This document shows positions 36,446-45,269 of a DNA stretch of 64,000 bases, one piece after another (position 1 is the first letter of the stretch; each line of letters begins with the position of its first letter). The translations under genes were made by a program, and so were the position numbers. Origin of the DNA: Microvirga sp. BSC39 (GTDB lineage: Bacteria; Pseudomonadota; Alphaproteobacteria; Rhizobiales; Beijerinckiaceae); NCBI RefSeq assembly GCF_000739015.1, contig NZ_JPUG01000077.1, positions 124,001-188,000 on the forward strand. The letters run 5' to 3'. A model generated the notes under the pieces. It worked only from the letters and a program-made list of their open reading frames with translations, had not been told where the DNA came from and did not search any database.

Positions 36446-36545
36446 GCATCGTGCGGAAAAGTGGATCCGGTTATCCGCACGAACGATGCGCCCATCCACT
36501 AGAAGCACCGGATGGATCCCAAAAGTGGGGTCCACTTTTGTGTCC
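36446..36545. repeat. palindromic intergenic repeat between bfr and bfd
   Basis: GTGCGGA (36451-36457) pairs with TCCGCAC (36474-36480), and CAAAAGTGG (36520-36528) with CCACTTTTG (36532-36540). Similar sequence with an AAAAGTGG-type core is scattered in rhizobial genomes, from memory, so this looks like a dispersed palindromic element. Confidence 0.55.
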
Positions 36546-36613
36546 GATGCTCAGGCGCCGGATGCGCCGGCCATCTTTAGAGGATTTATGAACTAGGGTG
36601 GAAGCCCCTTTGT

Positions 36614-36871
36614 TCAAAGGGTGGGTTCGGCGGCGGTTTTTTCGAGGGTGGTCGGGCAGCAGCCGCGCTGGCAGGCCGCGATGGGCTCCACGCCCGCAGC
36701 CGCGAGGGCCTGGTCCATGATGGCGCGGATCGTCCGGGCGCAGCGCCCGCAATTGGGGCTGCAGCCGAGACAGCGATAGACCTGCGCTGGGGTGCGGGGA
36801 CATTCGGGTCCCGGCTTCAGGCAGGCTTTGACATCACCGTCGGAGAGGATGTTGCAGGAGCAGACGATCAT
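36614..36871 (-). CDS. bfd: bacterioferritin-associated ferredoxin-like [2Fe-2S] protein
   Basis: The 85-aa product starts MIVCSCNILSDGDVKACL and continues to a second Cys cluster, CLGCSPNCGRCARTI, the BFD-like [2Fe-2S] pattern. The C-terminal 25 residues hold extra cysteines (CQRGCCP). Bfd reduces the iron core of bacterioferritin for release, and the bfr neighbour supports that. ATG 36871 begins the conserved domain. Confidence 0.85.
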   Translation of the reverse strand: MIVCSCNILSDGDVKACLKPGPECPRTPAQVYRCLGCSPNCGRCARTIRAIMDQALAAAGVEPIAACQRGCCPTTLEKTAAEPTL

Positions 36872-36989
36872 TTGTTGTTCTAGTTTAGAATGACTAAAAA
36901 CTACGTGCGATATCAAACACTTAACTGAGAATGGGGTGGGGCGCCAGGGCTATCTCCTGTGCCCAGATGTCACGGCAGCGCTATGGCGC

Positions 36990-37559
36990 TCAACCCAGAC
37001 GCTTGAACAGACCGGGATAGTCGAGCACGAAACCGTCCTGGTCCACGGGCAGGTCGACCGTGAAGCCGTCCTCCAGGCTCTCGAAGCGATAAAGCGAGCC
37101 TGCCTCAAGGGCGGTATAGCGCTGGCTCGCGGCGAAGACGGTCAGATCCGGCACGGTGATGTAGCACAGGCGGATCTCCATGCTCTCGCCGGTCTCGAGA
37201 TCAAGGCGCCGGACCGGCAGGGTATTGGTGATCGGGGTCGCCTGAATGTCGATATCGATGCAGCCCTGGAGCGCGGGCTGATCCTTGCCGTTCTCCCGCC
37301 AATGCCCGTGGCCGTCGCTTTCCAGATGCAGCACGTGGCCTGAGGTGGTTTTCACGAGTACGTCCCTCATGTGCCACAAGGCATCCAGCTTGAGACGGTA
37401 GGAAAGGCCGAACTGGGTCCCGTCCTCCTGGGCGATCACCACGCCGGAGATGTCGAGCCCGCCATCGGCCGGCCGAATGTCCACATGCTCCAGCCCTGCT
37501 TCGCAGCCATCCCAGGCCGACCAGCGGAGGGTGCGAAAGATCAGTGTCGGGATGGACAT
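36990..37559 (-). CDS. putative glycolipid-binding protein
   Basis: The 189-aa product matches, by eye, the putative glycolipid-binding family (RTLRWSAWDGCEAGLEHVDI, DGHGHWRENG, GCIDIDIQATPITNTLPVRR). The family has a beta-rich fold and no proven function in most bacteria. No signal peptide. It stands alone between bfd and the repeat-rich 37.6-38.1 kb region. Confidence 0.75.
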   Translation of the reverse strand: MSIPTLIFRTLRWSAWDGCEAGLEHVDIRPADGGLDISGVVIAQEDGTQFGLSYRLKLDALWHMRDVLVKTTSGHVLHLESDGHGHWRENGKDQPALQGCIDIDIQATPITNTLPVRRLDLETGESMEIRLCYITVPDLTVFAASQRYTALEAGSLYRFESLEDGFTVDLPVDQDGFVLDYPGLFKRLG

Positions 37560-38082
37560 GCGGGGCTCCAGGCTTCGCGGCTGCTCTGCGAGGATTATGG
37601 CTCAGCCGCAAAGCTTGTCGACTGCGGCGCTCCTCAGAGGCTGGATGAAAAACGTTCTGCGCGGCTGCCCCACCGGTGCGGAGAGGGGGCAGTGTCATTC
37701 CCGGCCGGAGCGTCAGCGGAGGGGAAGGTAATCCACCCCCACGCACAACGCTATGGATCCCCTTCCCGCACTTCGTGCGCCGGGGATGACACCCACCACG
37801 TCATGGCCGTCCCCGGACTTGATCCGGGGATCAGTCCCGGCCATCCACGTCTTCAAGCCGTTCGCTTCCTGCCCTCATCCTGCGGAGGATTGCGTGAGCA
37901 ATCCGTCTCGAAGGAGCGTCCAGAGTGCACTGGAGGCTCCTTCGAGACGCAGGCTGCGTCTGCTCCTCAGGATGGAGAGGGTGGGTGGCAAAGACGTGGA
38001 TCACCGGCACAAGGCCGGTGATGACGAGAGAGGGTCATGATGCGGCCGTGTGCCATGCAGCAGTGCGGCTTGGGCTTTGACG
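37560..38082. repeat. repeat-rich intergenic region
   Basis: No gene is seen in this 523-bp region. It holds several inverted repeats: CCCCGGA/TCCGGGG (37811-37829), a 13-bp pair GTCTCGAAGGAGC/GCTCCTTCGAGAC (37905-37948) nested in a larger imperfect one (about 37874-37980), and ATCACCGGC/GCCGGTGAT (38000-38022). These look like REP/MITE-like dispersed elements. Confidence 0.65.
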
Positions 38083-38754
38083 TTACTCCCGCACCAACAC
38101 CACATGCAGCCGCCGCGGACCGTGGGCGCCGAGCAGCAGGGTCTGCTCGATGTCGCCGGAGCGGGAGGGGCCGGTGATCCAGTTCACGGTGCGGGGCATC
38201 GAGCCCTTGCCATAGGCGAAGCGCACCCGGTTCCAGACGGATTCATAGTCGCTCGCGATGTCCTTGGCCGAGACCACGATGATGTGGTTGTCGGGCAGGA
38301 AGTTGAGGGTGGACGGGTTGTCCGCGCCCGACACCATGGCGAGCGTGCCGGACTCGGCGATGCCCCCGAAGGCGTGGCTCACCGCGTTAAGATCGCGGCC
38401 TTCGCTCAGCCCGTGGGCGATCTCGAGGGTGGTGTCCTGCCAGGGCATGGTTTTCAGCCGCGGATCGTCGCCCATGCGCAGGGTGGCGGGCAGGTTGTGG
38501 TTGCGCAGGAACAGCGCGATGGATTGCGGCACCTCCGCCTGGGAGGCGACTTCCGTCACCGTGGCGAGCGACGTCTCGACCATGGTCTTGAACAGGGCGA
38601 TCCGCTCCTCGCCGGAGACCTGGCCACGCTGGGGGATCACGCCCCTGGGCGAGCGCTCCAGGCGATCCTCAACCATCTGCCGCCGGATGGTCTCGGTGCC
38701 GTTGACGCCGAGCGAGCGGCGGATATTGCCGAAGATGTCGTCGCGGGCGCTCAT
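38083..38754 (-). CDS. lutC: lactate utilization protein C
   Basis: The 223-aa product is an LUD-domain protein: MSARDDIFGNIRRSLGVNG at the start and GIAESGTLAMVSGADNPSTL in the core. LutC is one subunit of the LutABC L-lactate oxidase. The ATG overlaps the lutB stop by 4 bp, marking a tight operon lutA-DUF-lutB-lutC on the minus strand. Confidence 0.9.
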   Translation of the reverse strand: MSARDDIFGNIRRSLGVNGTETIRRQMVEDRLERSPRGVIPQRGQVSGEERIALFKTMVETSLATVTEVASQAEVPQSIALFLRNHNLPATLRMGDDPRLKTMPWQDTTLEIAHGLSEGRDLNAVSHAFGGIAESGTLAMVSGADNPSTLNFLPDNHIIVVSAKDIASDYESVWNRVRFAYGKGSMPRTVNWITGPSRSGDIEQTLLLGAHGPRRLHVVLVRE

Positions 38755-40184
38755 GGGCGGGCTCCCTTGCGCTCGCGCTTCCAGCGCTGCTGGAACGTCT
38801 CTCCATGCGGGGCCGGGAAGTCGCGATACTTGGTCCAGCCCTTCGCCATCGGCAGCCAACTGAAGCGGCCGCGCTGGCGGCCTGCGAGAGCCAGAGCGCC
38901 CATCGCCGCGCGGGTGGCGAACCGGTAGAGGGCAGGGCGCTTGGCGAAGAAGCCCCAGAGCTGCAGGCCCGAGCGCACGGTGGCCGGCGTCAGGTGTCGC
39001 TCGAACTCCCGCTCGCGCCAGTGGCGCATGAGCTTGGGCAGCGGAATGCGCACCGGGCACACGCTCTCGCAGCGGCCGCAGAAGGTCGAGGCGTTCGGCA
39101 GGTGTCCCGCCTTGTCGACGCCGATGAGCGACGGCGTGAGCACCGCGCCCATGGGGCCGGGATAGACCCAGCCATAGGCGTGCCCGCCGACCGCGTGATA
39201 GACCGGGCAATGGTTCATGCAGGCGCCGCAGCGGATGCAGCGCAGCATCTCCTCGAAGGCCGTGCCGAGCATGGAGGAGCGGCCGTTGTCGAGGATGACC
39301 ACGTGGTAGTTCTCCGGCCCGTCCGCATCCGTGCTGCGGCGCGGGCCGGTGGAGAAGGTGGTGTAGACCGAGAGCTCCTGGCCCGTGGCCGAGCGGGCGA
39401 GCACGCGCAGCAATTGGCTCACGTCCTCCAGCGTCGGCACGAGCTTCTCGATGGACGCGAGCACGATGTGGGTCTTCGGCAGGATCTGGGTGAGATCGCC
39501 GTTGCCCTCGTTGGTGACGATGATCGACGTGCCGGTCTCGGCCACCAGGAAGTTGGCGCCGGTGATGCCCACATCGGCCGCGAGGAAGCGCTCGCGCAGC
39601 ACGGCGCGGGCCTCGGTCAGCAGCTGCACCGGCTCGGAGAGATCGCGCTTGGCATCGAGATGCGTGTGAACGCGCCGGAAATCCTCTTCCACCTGGGTGG
39701 CGTTCAGATGCACGGCGGGCGCGATGATGTGGCTCGGCAGCTCGCCCCGCAGCTGGATGATGTATTCGCCGAGGTCGGTCTCGACAGGGGTGATGCCGTG
39801 GGCCTCCAGATGGTGGTTGATCCCGATCTCCTCTGAGATCATGGACTTGCCCTTCGTCACCGTCTTTGCGCCCGTATCCCGGCAGATGTTCAGGATGATG
39901 TCGCGGGCCTCCTGGGCGTCGCGGGCGAAGTGGACGTGGCCGCCGGACGCCTTCACCTTCCCCTCGTAGGCCTCGAGGTACAGGTCGAGATGCTCCAGGG
40001 TGTGGTTCTTGATGTCGCGGGCCGAGTCCCGCAGCGCCTCGAATTCCGGCAGCTTGTCGGCGGCCATCTGGCGCTTGTCGATGAAGCCCTGCTTCACGTT
40101 GCCGAGCGCCTTCTGCAGCTGATCGTCGTTCAGCGCCCGCGCGGCATTCTGCTTGAACTGGGGGGAGGTGGAGTGAACGGTCAT
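38751..40184 (-). CDS. lutB: lactate utilization iron-sulfur protein B
   Basis: The 477-aa product starts MTVHSTSPQFKQNAARALND. It has an LUD domain in the first ~300 residues and a ferredoxin-like [4Fe-4S] domain with CIRCGACMNHCPVYH and CGRCESVCPVRIP. It carries electrons in LutABC-dependent lactate oxidation. ATG 40184 overlaps the upstream gene's stop by 4 bp. Confidence 0.93.
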   Translation of the reverse strand: MTVHSTSPQFKQNAARALNDDQLQKALGNVKQGFIDKRQMAADKLPEFEALRDSARDIKNHTLEHLDLYLEAYEGKVKASGGHVHFARDAQEARDIILNICRDTGAKTVTKGKSMISEEIGINHHLEAHGITPVETDLGEYIIQLRGELPSHIIAPAVHLNATQVEEDFRRVHTHLDAKRDLSEPVQLLTEARAVLRERFLAADVGITGANFLVAETGTSIIVTNEGNGDLTQILPKTHIVLASIEKLVPTLEDVSQLLRVLARSATGQELSVYTTFSTGPRRSTDADGPENYHVVILDNGRSSMLGTAFEEMLRCIRCGACMNHCPVYHAVGGHAYGWVYPGPMGAVLTPSLIGVDKAGHLPNASTFCGRCESVCPVRIPLPKLMRHWREREFERHLTPATVRSGLQLWGFFAKRPALYRFATRAAMGALALAGRQRGRFSWLPMAKGWTKYRDFPAPHGETFQQRWKRERKGARP

Positions 40185-40711
40185 CGGACCTCTTTCTGTC
40201 CGACCCGCAGCCACTCGGCATAGGGCGGATGCTTATCTTTCATCTCATCGTAGAGCCAGACCATGCGGTCGCAAAACCACATCTTGGCAAACCATGCAAT
40301 GAGACCACCGGACACAGTCGGCAGCCAATCGTTCAGGAGGGCTCCGACGAGCGCGACGGCAAAGCCCAGGGCGGACGCCATCGTCAGCAGATGGGCCATG
40401 CGGGTGTGATGGCCGGGAATGGGGATCGTCTTGCGGTTGAGCCAGACCCGCTCGCCGAAAGTGGCCTTCGCGCTCCAGGTATCGGTGCGGGCGGGTGCGG
40501 GAAACAGGCGGGGGTTCAGCCACAGCCACAGGATGACGAGCACGACGGGCAGGAGCGCCCAGAGGCCCAGCCACGCATGGCTCCAGATCGCCGCAAGGAG
40601 AAGGGGCAGCGATGCAACCCGCGTCCAGACGCTCCAGGGACTCGCGTGGCGCTCCCAGGTGCGCTCGTCCATCTGGAAGAGCCTGGCGGCGATGTTGCCG
40701 TAATCCGTCAT
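40181..40711 (-). CDS. membrane protein between lutA and lutB (DUF6653-like)
   Basis: The 176-aa product has two N-terminal membrane segments (VASLPLLLAAIWSHAWLGLW and LLPVVLVILWLWL) and one or two more in HLLTMASALGFAVALVGALL. The MDERTWERHASPWSVWTR start recalls DUF6653. It overlaps both lut neighbours by 4 bp, so it is cotranslated with them; a role in membrane attachment is inference. Confidence 0.65.
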   Translation of the reverse strand: MTDYGNIAARLFQMDERTWERHASPWSVWTRVASLPLLLAAIWSHAWLGLWALLPVVLVILWLWLNPRLFPAPARTDTWSAKATFGERVWLNRKTIPIPGHHTRMAHLLTMASALGFAVALVGALLNDWLPTVSGGLIAWFAKMWFCDRMVWLYDEMKDKHPPYAEWLRVGQKEVR

Positions 40712-41505
40712 GCCCCGCGCGTTTCTTTCGCGGCACCGATCGGCGGCTCGTCCGTCATGCCGGCGAGAACCTCGGCCACGTGACGCACCTGGACCTGTCT
40801 GCCGTCACGGCTGAGCTTGCCGGCCATGTTCATGAGGCAGCCGAGATCGCCCGCGAGCACCGTGGGCGCGCGCGACTCCTCGATGTTCTTGGCCTTGGCC
40901 TCGACGATGGCGCCGGAGATGTCACTGTATTTCACCGCGAAGGTGCCGCCGAAGCCGCAGCACACGTCGCTGTCCTGCATCTCGACCAGCGTGAGGCCTT
41001 GCACGCTGGCGAGGAGCTTGCGCGGCTGAGTCTTCACCTTGAGCTCCCGCAGGCCCGAGCAGGAATCGTGATAGGTTACGGTGCCATCGTAGGAGGCGTC
41101 GACCTTCGTCACGCCCAGCACGTCGACCAAAAAGCTCGTGAGCTCATGGGTCTTCCCCGCCAGGGCATCGGCCTTGGCGCGCCAGTTCGGATCCTCCTCG
41201 AAGAGTTCCGGATAATGGGCCTTGATCATGCCCGCGCAGGAGCCCGAGGGGGCGACCACGTAATCGTAGCCCTGGAACGCCTCGATCAGCCGCATCGCCA
41301 GATCCCGCGTGGTGCCCCGGTCGCCGGAATTGTAGGCCGGCTGGCCGCAGCAGGTCTGGACAGGCGCCTCGACGATGCAGCCGGCATCCTCCAGGAGCTT
41401 CACGGCGGCAAAGCCTACGGAGGGGCGCATCAGGTCGACAAGGCAGGTGACGAACAGGCCCACGCGGGGTTTCGCCGGGCGGGATGGGGACGGCGTGGCG
41501 CTCAT
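40708..41505 (-). CDS. lutA: lactate utilization protein A
   Basis: The 265-aa product has two CCG (cysteine-rich) domains, seen in VQTCCGQPAYNSGDRG and SDVCCGFGGTFAVKYS, the LutA/GlpC/heterodisulfide-reductase-like layout that binds an unusual Fe-S centre. The start MSATPSPSRPAKPRVGLFVT has a short Pro-rich leader. It overlaps the cytochrome c gene upstream by 4 bp. Confidence 0.92.
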   Translation of the reverse strand: MSATPSPSRPAKPRVGLFVTCLVDLMRPSVGFAAVKLLEDAGCIVEAPVQTCCGQPAYNSGDRGTTRDLAMRLIEAFQGYDYVVAPSGSCAGMIKAHYPELFEEDPNWRAKADALAGKTHELTSFLVDVLGVTKVDASYDGTVTYHDSCSGLRELKVKTQPRKLLASVQGLTLVEMQDSDVCCGFGGTFAVKYSDISGAIVEAKAKNIEESRAPTVLAGDLGCLMNMAGKLSRDGRQVQVRHVAEVLAGMTDEPPIGAAKETRGA

Positions 41506-41891
41506 TGGGTGGCCTTCTGGCCCTGTGCGTTGAACTGCTTGAGATAGGCGGTGAGGTCGTTGATGCGCTGCTCGTCCTTCAGCCCCGCATAGACCATCTT
41601 GGTGCCGGGGATCTTGGCCCTTGGGTTCTGGATGTATTCCTTGAAGACCGCCTCATCCCAGGTGATGCCGGAATTCTTGTTGGCCGGGGAGTAGTTGTAC
41701 CCTTCGACTGTCCCGGCCGGGCGCCCAAAGAGCCCGTTCAGCACCGGGCCCACGGCGTTCTTGGCGTTCTCGCCCACCTGATGGCAGGCACGGCATTGGG
41801 CAAAGACCTTCTCGCCGGCGGCCGCGTCCTGCGCCTGGGCCTGATTCAGGCCGAGGAGGACGGCGGCGGCGGATAGTACGAAGGAACGCAT
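41502..41891 (-). CDS. class I cytochrome c
   Basis: The 129-aa product has a signal peptide (RSFVLSAAAVLLGLNQAQA), the haem motif CRACH and the axial Met in IPGTKMVYAG, as in cytochrome c2/c550. GGAG lies upstream of ATG 41891. As first gene of the lut operon it probably accepts electrons from lactate oxidation in the periplasm, which would need a membrane relay. Confidence 0.9.
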   Translation of the reverse strand: MRSFVLSAAAVLLGLNQAQAQDAAAGEKVFAQCRACHQVGENAKNAVGPVLNGLFGRPAGTVEGYNYSPANKNSGITWDEAVFKEYIQNPRAKIPGTKMVYAGLKDEQRINDLTAYLKQFNAQGQKATQ

Positions 41892-42027
41892 CAAAAACTC
41901 CTTTGCTGGACACCTGTCCCATCTTAGAGAGATTCTACATTATTGGAAAAAGCCCCCAGGGAAAGCCGCCTTATTGTTAAGGTAGCCATGCCCCGGGTGC
42001 AGCCGATGATCCTCAAAGGAGGTTTTC

Positions 42028-43461
42028 ATGACCATTGCATTTCCCAAACCGGACCAAGCTGTTCTGGCGCGCCGGCGGGAGATCATCGAGGGGCTGGGGC
42101 GCCTTGTCGCGTCGGAGGCCCTGATTATCTCCGAGGATGAGCGTCGGGCCTTCGAGACGGATGGCCTGACCGCCTATCGTCAGATGCCGCTCGCGGTCGT
42201 GCTGCCCTCTACCACGGAGGAGGTCTCGGCCATCATGCGCTTCTGCCGCGAGAACGGCGTGAAGGTGGTGCCGCGCGGGGCAGGGACCTCGCTCTGCGGC
42301 GGGGCCATCCCGCAGGAAGATGCCATCGTGCTCGGCGTTGCCAAGATGAACCGGGTGCTGGATGTGAGCTTCGAGGGCCGCACCGCGCGTGTACAGGCCG
42401 GGATCACCAATCTCGGCATCAGCCAGGCCGTGGCTCATGAGGGATTCTTCTACGCCCCCGATCCGTCGAGCCAGCTCGCCTGCACCATTGCCGGTAACAT
42501 TGCGATGAATTCCGGCGGCGCCCATTGCCTGAAATACGGCGTGACCACCAACAACCTGCTCGGCGTCACCATGGTGATGCTCGACGGCACGGTGGTGGAG
42601 ATCGGCGGCGAGCATCTCGACAGCGCCGGCTACGACATCCTGGGCCTCGTCTGCGGCTCGGAAGGGCAGCTCGGCGTGGTCACCGAGGCGGTGGTGCGGA
42701 TCCTGCGCGCGGCGGAAGGCGCAAGGCCCGCGCTCTTCGGGTTCGAGAAGGCGGAGGATGCGGGCGCCTGCGTGGCGGCGATCATCGGCGCGGGAATCAT
42801 TCCGGTGGCGCTCGAATACATGGACAAGCCCGCGATCCAGATCTGCGAGGCCTTCGCCCATGCAGGATACCCGCTCGACGTGGAGGCCATGCTGATCGTG
42901 GAGGTCGAGGGCTCGGACCAGGAGATCGACGACATGCTGCGCCGCATCGTCGCCATTGCCGAACCGTTCAGGCCCAAGACCATGAAGGTCTCGCAATCGG
43001 AAGCCGAGAGCGCGGCGATCTGGAAAGGGCGCAAATCGGCCTTCGGGGCCACGGGCCGCGTGGCAGACTATATCTGCATGGACGGCACGATCCCGACGGG
43101 CCAGCTGCCTTATGTCCTGAAGCGCATCGACGAGATCGTGAAGTCCTACGGGCTCGGCGTCGCCAACGTGTTCCACGCGGGCGACGGCAACCTGCACCCG
43201 CTGGTCATGTTCAACACCAACGTGCCGGGTGAGATGGAGAAGGCCGAGAAGGCCGGCGAGGACATCCTCAGGCTCTGCGTCGAAGTCGGAGGATGCCTCA
43301 CCGGCGAGCACGGCGTCGGCATCGAGAAGCGCGATCTGATGACCCATCAGTTCAATCCCGTGGACCTGGAACAGCAGATGCGCGTGCGCGGCGTGTTCGA
43401 TCCCGGCTGGCTGCTCAACCCGGCCAAAGTCTTTCCGCTCGAAGGAAGGTTCACCGCGTGA
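42028..43461 (+). CDS. glcD: glycolate oxidase subunit GlcD
   Basis: The 477-aa FAD-linked oxidase has FAD-binding motifs VVPRGAGTSLCGGAIP and DPSSQLACTIAGNIAMNSGG and a C-terminal domain ending GGCLTGEHGVGIEKRDLM. It oxidises glycolate or D-lactate with GlcE and GlcF. GGAGG precedes the ATG. It is divergent from the lut operon across a 136-bp promoter region. Confidence 0.92.
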   Translation: MTIAFPKPDQAVLARRREIIEGLGRLVASEALIISEDERRAFETDGLTAYRQMPLAVVLPSTTEEVSAIMRFCRENGVKVVPRGAGTSLCGGAIPQEDAIVLGVAKMNRVLDVSFEGRTARVQAGITNLGISQAVAHEGFFYAPDPSSQLACTIAGNIAMNSGGAHCLKYGVTTNNLLGVTMVMLDGTVVEIGGEHLDSAGYDILGLVCGSEGQLGVVTEAVVRILRAAEGARPALFGFEKAEDAGACVAAIIGAGIIPVALEYMDKPAIQICEAFAHAGYPLDVEAMLIVEVEGSDQEIDDMLRRIVAIAEPFRPKTMKVSQSEAESAAIWKGRKSAFGATGRVADYICMDGTIPTGQLPYVLKRIDEIVKSYGLGVANVFHAGDGNLHPLVMFNTNVPGEMEKAEKAGEDILRLCVEVGGCLTGEHGVGIEKRDLMTHQFNPVDLEQQMRVRGVFDPGWLLNPAKVFPLEGRFTA

Positions 43462-44642
43462 CCACTCACATCCCCCGCGACGAGCAGGACGCCTCCATCA
43501 TCATCCGCGACGCTGCCGACAAGGGCACGCTTTTGAACCTGTCCGGCAACGGCACGAAGGCGCCCATGGGGCGTCCGAACCAGACCGACGCCTCGATCTC
43601 GTCGGCTGCCATGTCGGGCATCACGCTCTACGAGCCGGCCGAGCTGGTGATCTCCGCGAAAAGCGGCACGCCGGTGCTGGAAGTCATGCGGGTTCTCGCG
43701 GCAAAAGGGCAGGAGCTGCCCTTCGAGCCCATGGATTATCGTTCGATCCTCGGCACCAGGGGCGATCCCACCATCGGGGCGGTTGCGGCCATGAACATCT
43801 CCGGCCCGCGCCGGATTATGGCGGGAGCCGCGCGCGACAGCCTCATCGGCGTGCGCTTCGTCAACGGGCGCGGCGAGGTGGTGAAGTCGGGCGGGCGCGT
43901 GATGAAGAACGTCACGGGGCTCGATCTCGTGAAGCTCATGGCGGGCTCCTGGGGAACACTGGGTTTTCTCACCGAGGTCACCTTCAAGGTGCTCCCCAAA
44001 CAGGAGCGCATGGCGACGCTGGTCATCCGCGGCCTCGACGACCGGCAGGCCATCGAGGCCCTGTCCACGGCCCTCGGCTCGCCCTTCGACGTGACGGGCG
44101 CGGCGCATCTTCCCGACCGGGACCGGCGCGGCGGCAGCACGCTGATCCGGCTCGAAGGATTCCGGGTCTCGGTGGATTACCGCATGAACGAGCTCAAGCG
44201 CCTGCTGAAGCGCTTCCGGTTCATGGACATTCTCGAAGGCGTTGGGGCCGAGGCGCTCTGGCAATCGGTGCGCGATGCCAGCGTGCTGACGGATCAGGGT
44301 GCGCGGGCGGTCTGGCGCGTGTCCACGGCGCCCACCAGGGGGCCCGATCTCGTGGCTCATGTGGCGCAGTCCATCGACGCGCAATGGTTCTACGACTGGG
44401 GCGGCGGCCTCGTGTGGATTTCGACGCCCGCCGACGGCGATGCCGGTGCCTCAATCCTGCGCGAAGCCACCAAATCCTACGGCGGCCACGCGACCCTCGT
44501 GCGGGCGCCTACGGAAGTGCGCTCGACACTCGACGTGTTCGAGCCGCAATCCGATGCGCTGATGACCCTCACCCGCGGCATCAAAGCCTCCTTCGATCCG
44601 GCCGGGATTCTCAACCCGGGGCGGATGTATGCGGGAATCTGA
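43458..44642 (+). CDS. glcE: glycolate oxidase subunit GlcE
   Basis: The 394-aa FAD-binding subunit is a shorter GlcD relative, with SGNGTKAPMGRPNQTDASIS and GRVMKNVTGLDLVKLMAGSW. The GTG at 43458 overlaps the glcD stop by 4 bp; the open frame starting at 43293 lies inside glcD and is not the native start. Confidence 0.92.
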   Translation: MTTHIPRDEQDASIIIRDAADKGTLLNLSGNGTKAPMGRPNQTDASISSAAMSGITLYEPAELVISAKSGTPVLEVMRVLAAKGQELPFEPMDYRSILGTRGDPTIGAVAAMNISGPRRIMAGAARDSLIGVRFVNGRGEVVKSGGRVMKNVTGLDLVKLMAGSWGTLGFLTEVTFKVLPKQERMATLVIRGLDDRQAIEALSTALGSPFDVTGAAHLPDRDRRGGSTLIRLEGFRVSVDYRMNELKRLLKRFRFMDILEGVGAEALWQSVRDASVLTDQGARAVWRVSTAPTRGPDLVAHVAQSIDAQWFYDWGGGLVWISTPADGDAGASILREATKSYGGHATLVRAPTEVRSTLDVFEPQSDALMTLTRGIKASFDPAGILNPGRMYAGI

Positions 44643-44643
44643 G

Positions 44644-45261
44644 ATGGCGGGAGGTGCAGCTCTGGTGAACGGCTCGGGAGTGCCGAGGGGAGGGCGGACG
44701 GGCCTTGTCGTCGCGCTGGCACTTGGCCTCATCGCGCTCACCGCCGCCATTCTTCTCATGATGGGTCGCACGCCGATCTGCACCTGCGGCACGGTCGAGC
44801 TGTGGCATGGGACCGTGAAGGATTCCGGCAACTCGCAGCATCTGACCGATTGGTACACGCCTTCCCATGTGATCCACGGGTTCCTGTTCTATTGCGGAGC
44901 CTGGATGATCGGTGTTCTGCGCAGAAAGGCGCTTCCCTTCGGCATCGCGCTTCTGCTCGCCATCGGGCTGGAGGCGGCGTGGGAAATCGCCGAGAATACC
45001 GACACGATCATCAACCGCTATCGTGCAACCACCATCGCACTCGATTACTATGGCGACAGCGTCATCAACTCCGTCTCGGACATTATCGCCATGATCGCCG
45101 GGTTTACCTTGGCGCGGCTCTGGCCTGTCTGGCTGACGCTCCTCGTCGCGTTGGTCATGGAGGCTTTCGTCGGCTTCTGGATCCGCGACAATCTCATTCT
45201 CAACATCATCATGCTGATCCACCCCATTGACGCCATCAATCAATGGCAAGGGTCGCAGTGA
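44644..45261 (+). CDS. DUF2585 family membrane protein
   Basis: The ~205-aa product has four to five membrane helices and the family segment GRTPICTCGTVELWHGTVKD plus TDWYTPSHVIHGFLFYC. It matches the alphaproteobacterial DUF2585 (UPF0314) family of unknown function. The start is either 44644 or 44629, the latter overlapping glcE. Its position between glcE and glcF suggests cotranscription only. Confidence 0.8.
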   Translation: MAGGAALVNGSGVPRGGRTGLVVALALGLIALTAAILLMMGRTPICTCGTVELWHGTVKDSGNSQHLTDWYTPSHVIHGFLFYCGAWMIGVLRRKALPFGIALLLAIGLEAAWEIAENTDTIINRYRATTIALDYYGDSVINSVSDIIAMIAGFTLARLWPVWLTLLVALVMEAFVGFWIRDNLILNIIMLIHPIDAINQWQGSQ

Positions 45262-45269
45262 GATAAACC

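Noticed and set aside
38755..40221. A 712-codon minus-strand frame running through lutB into lutC
   Set aside because: Only its last 223 codons are real (LutC); the upstream part is an out-of-frame, Arg/Pro-rich shadow of lutB.
42013..43347. A 444-codon minus-strand frame opposite glcD
   Set aside because: It is His/Arg/Gly-rich shadow sequence of a clear GlcD gene, a common effect in GC-rich DNA.
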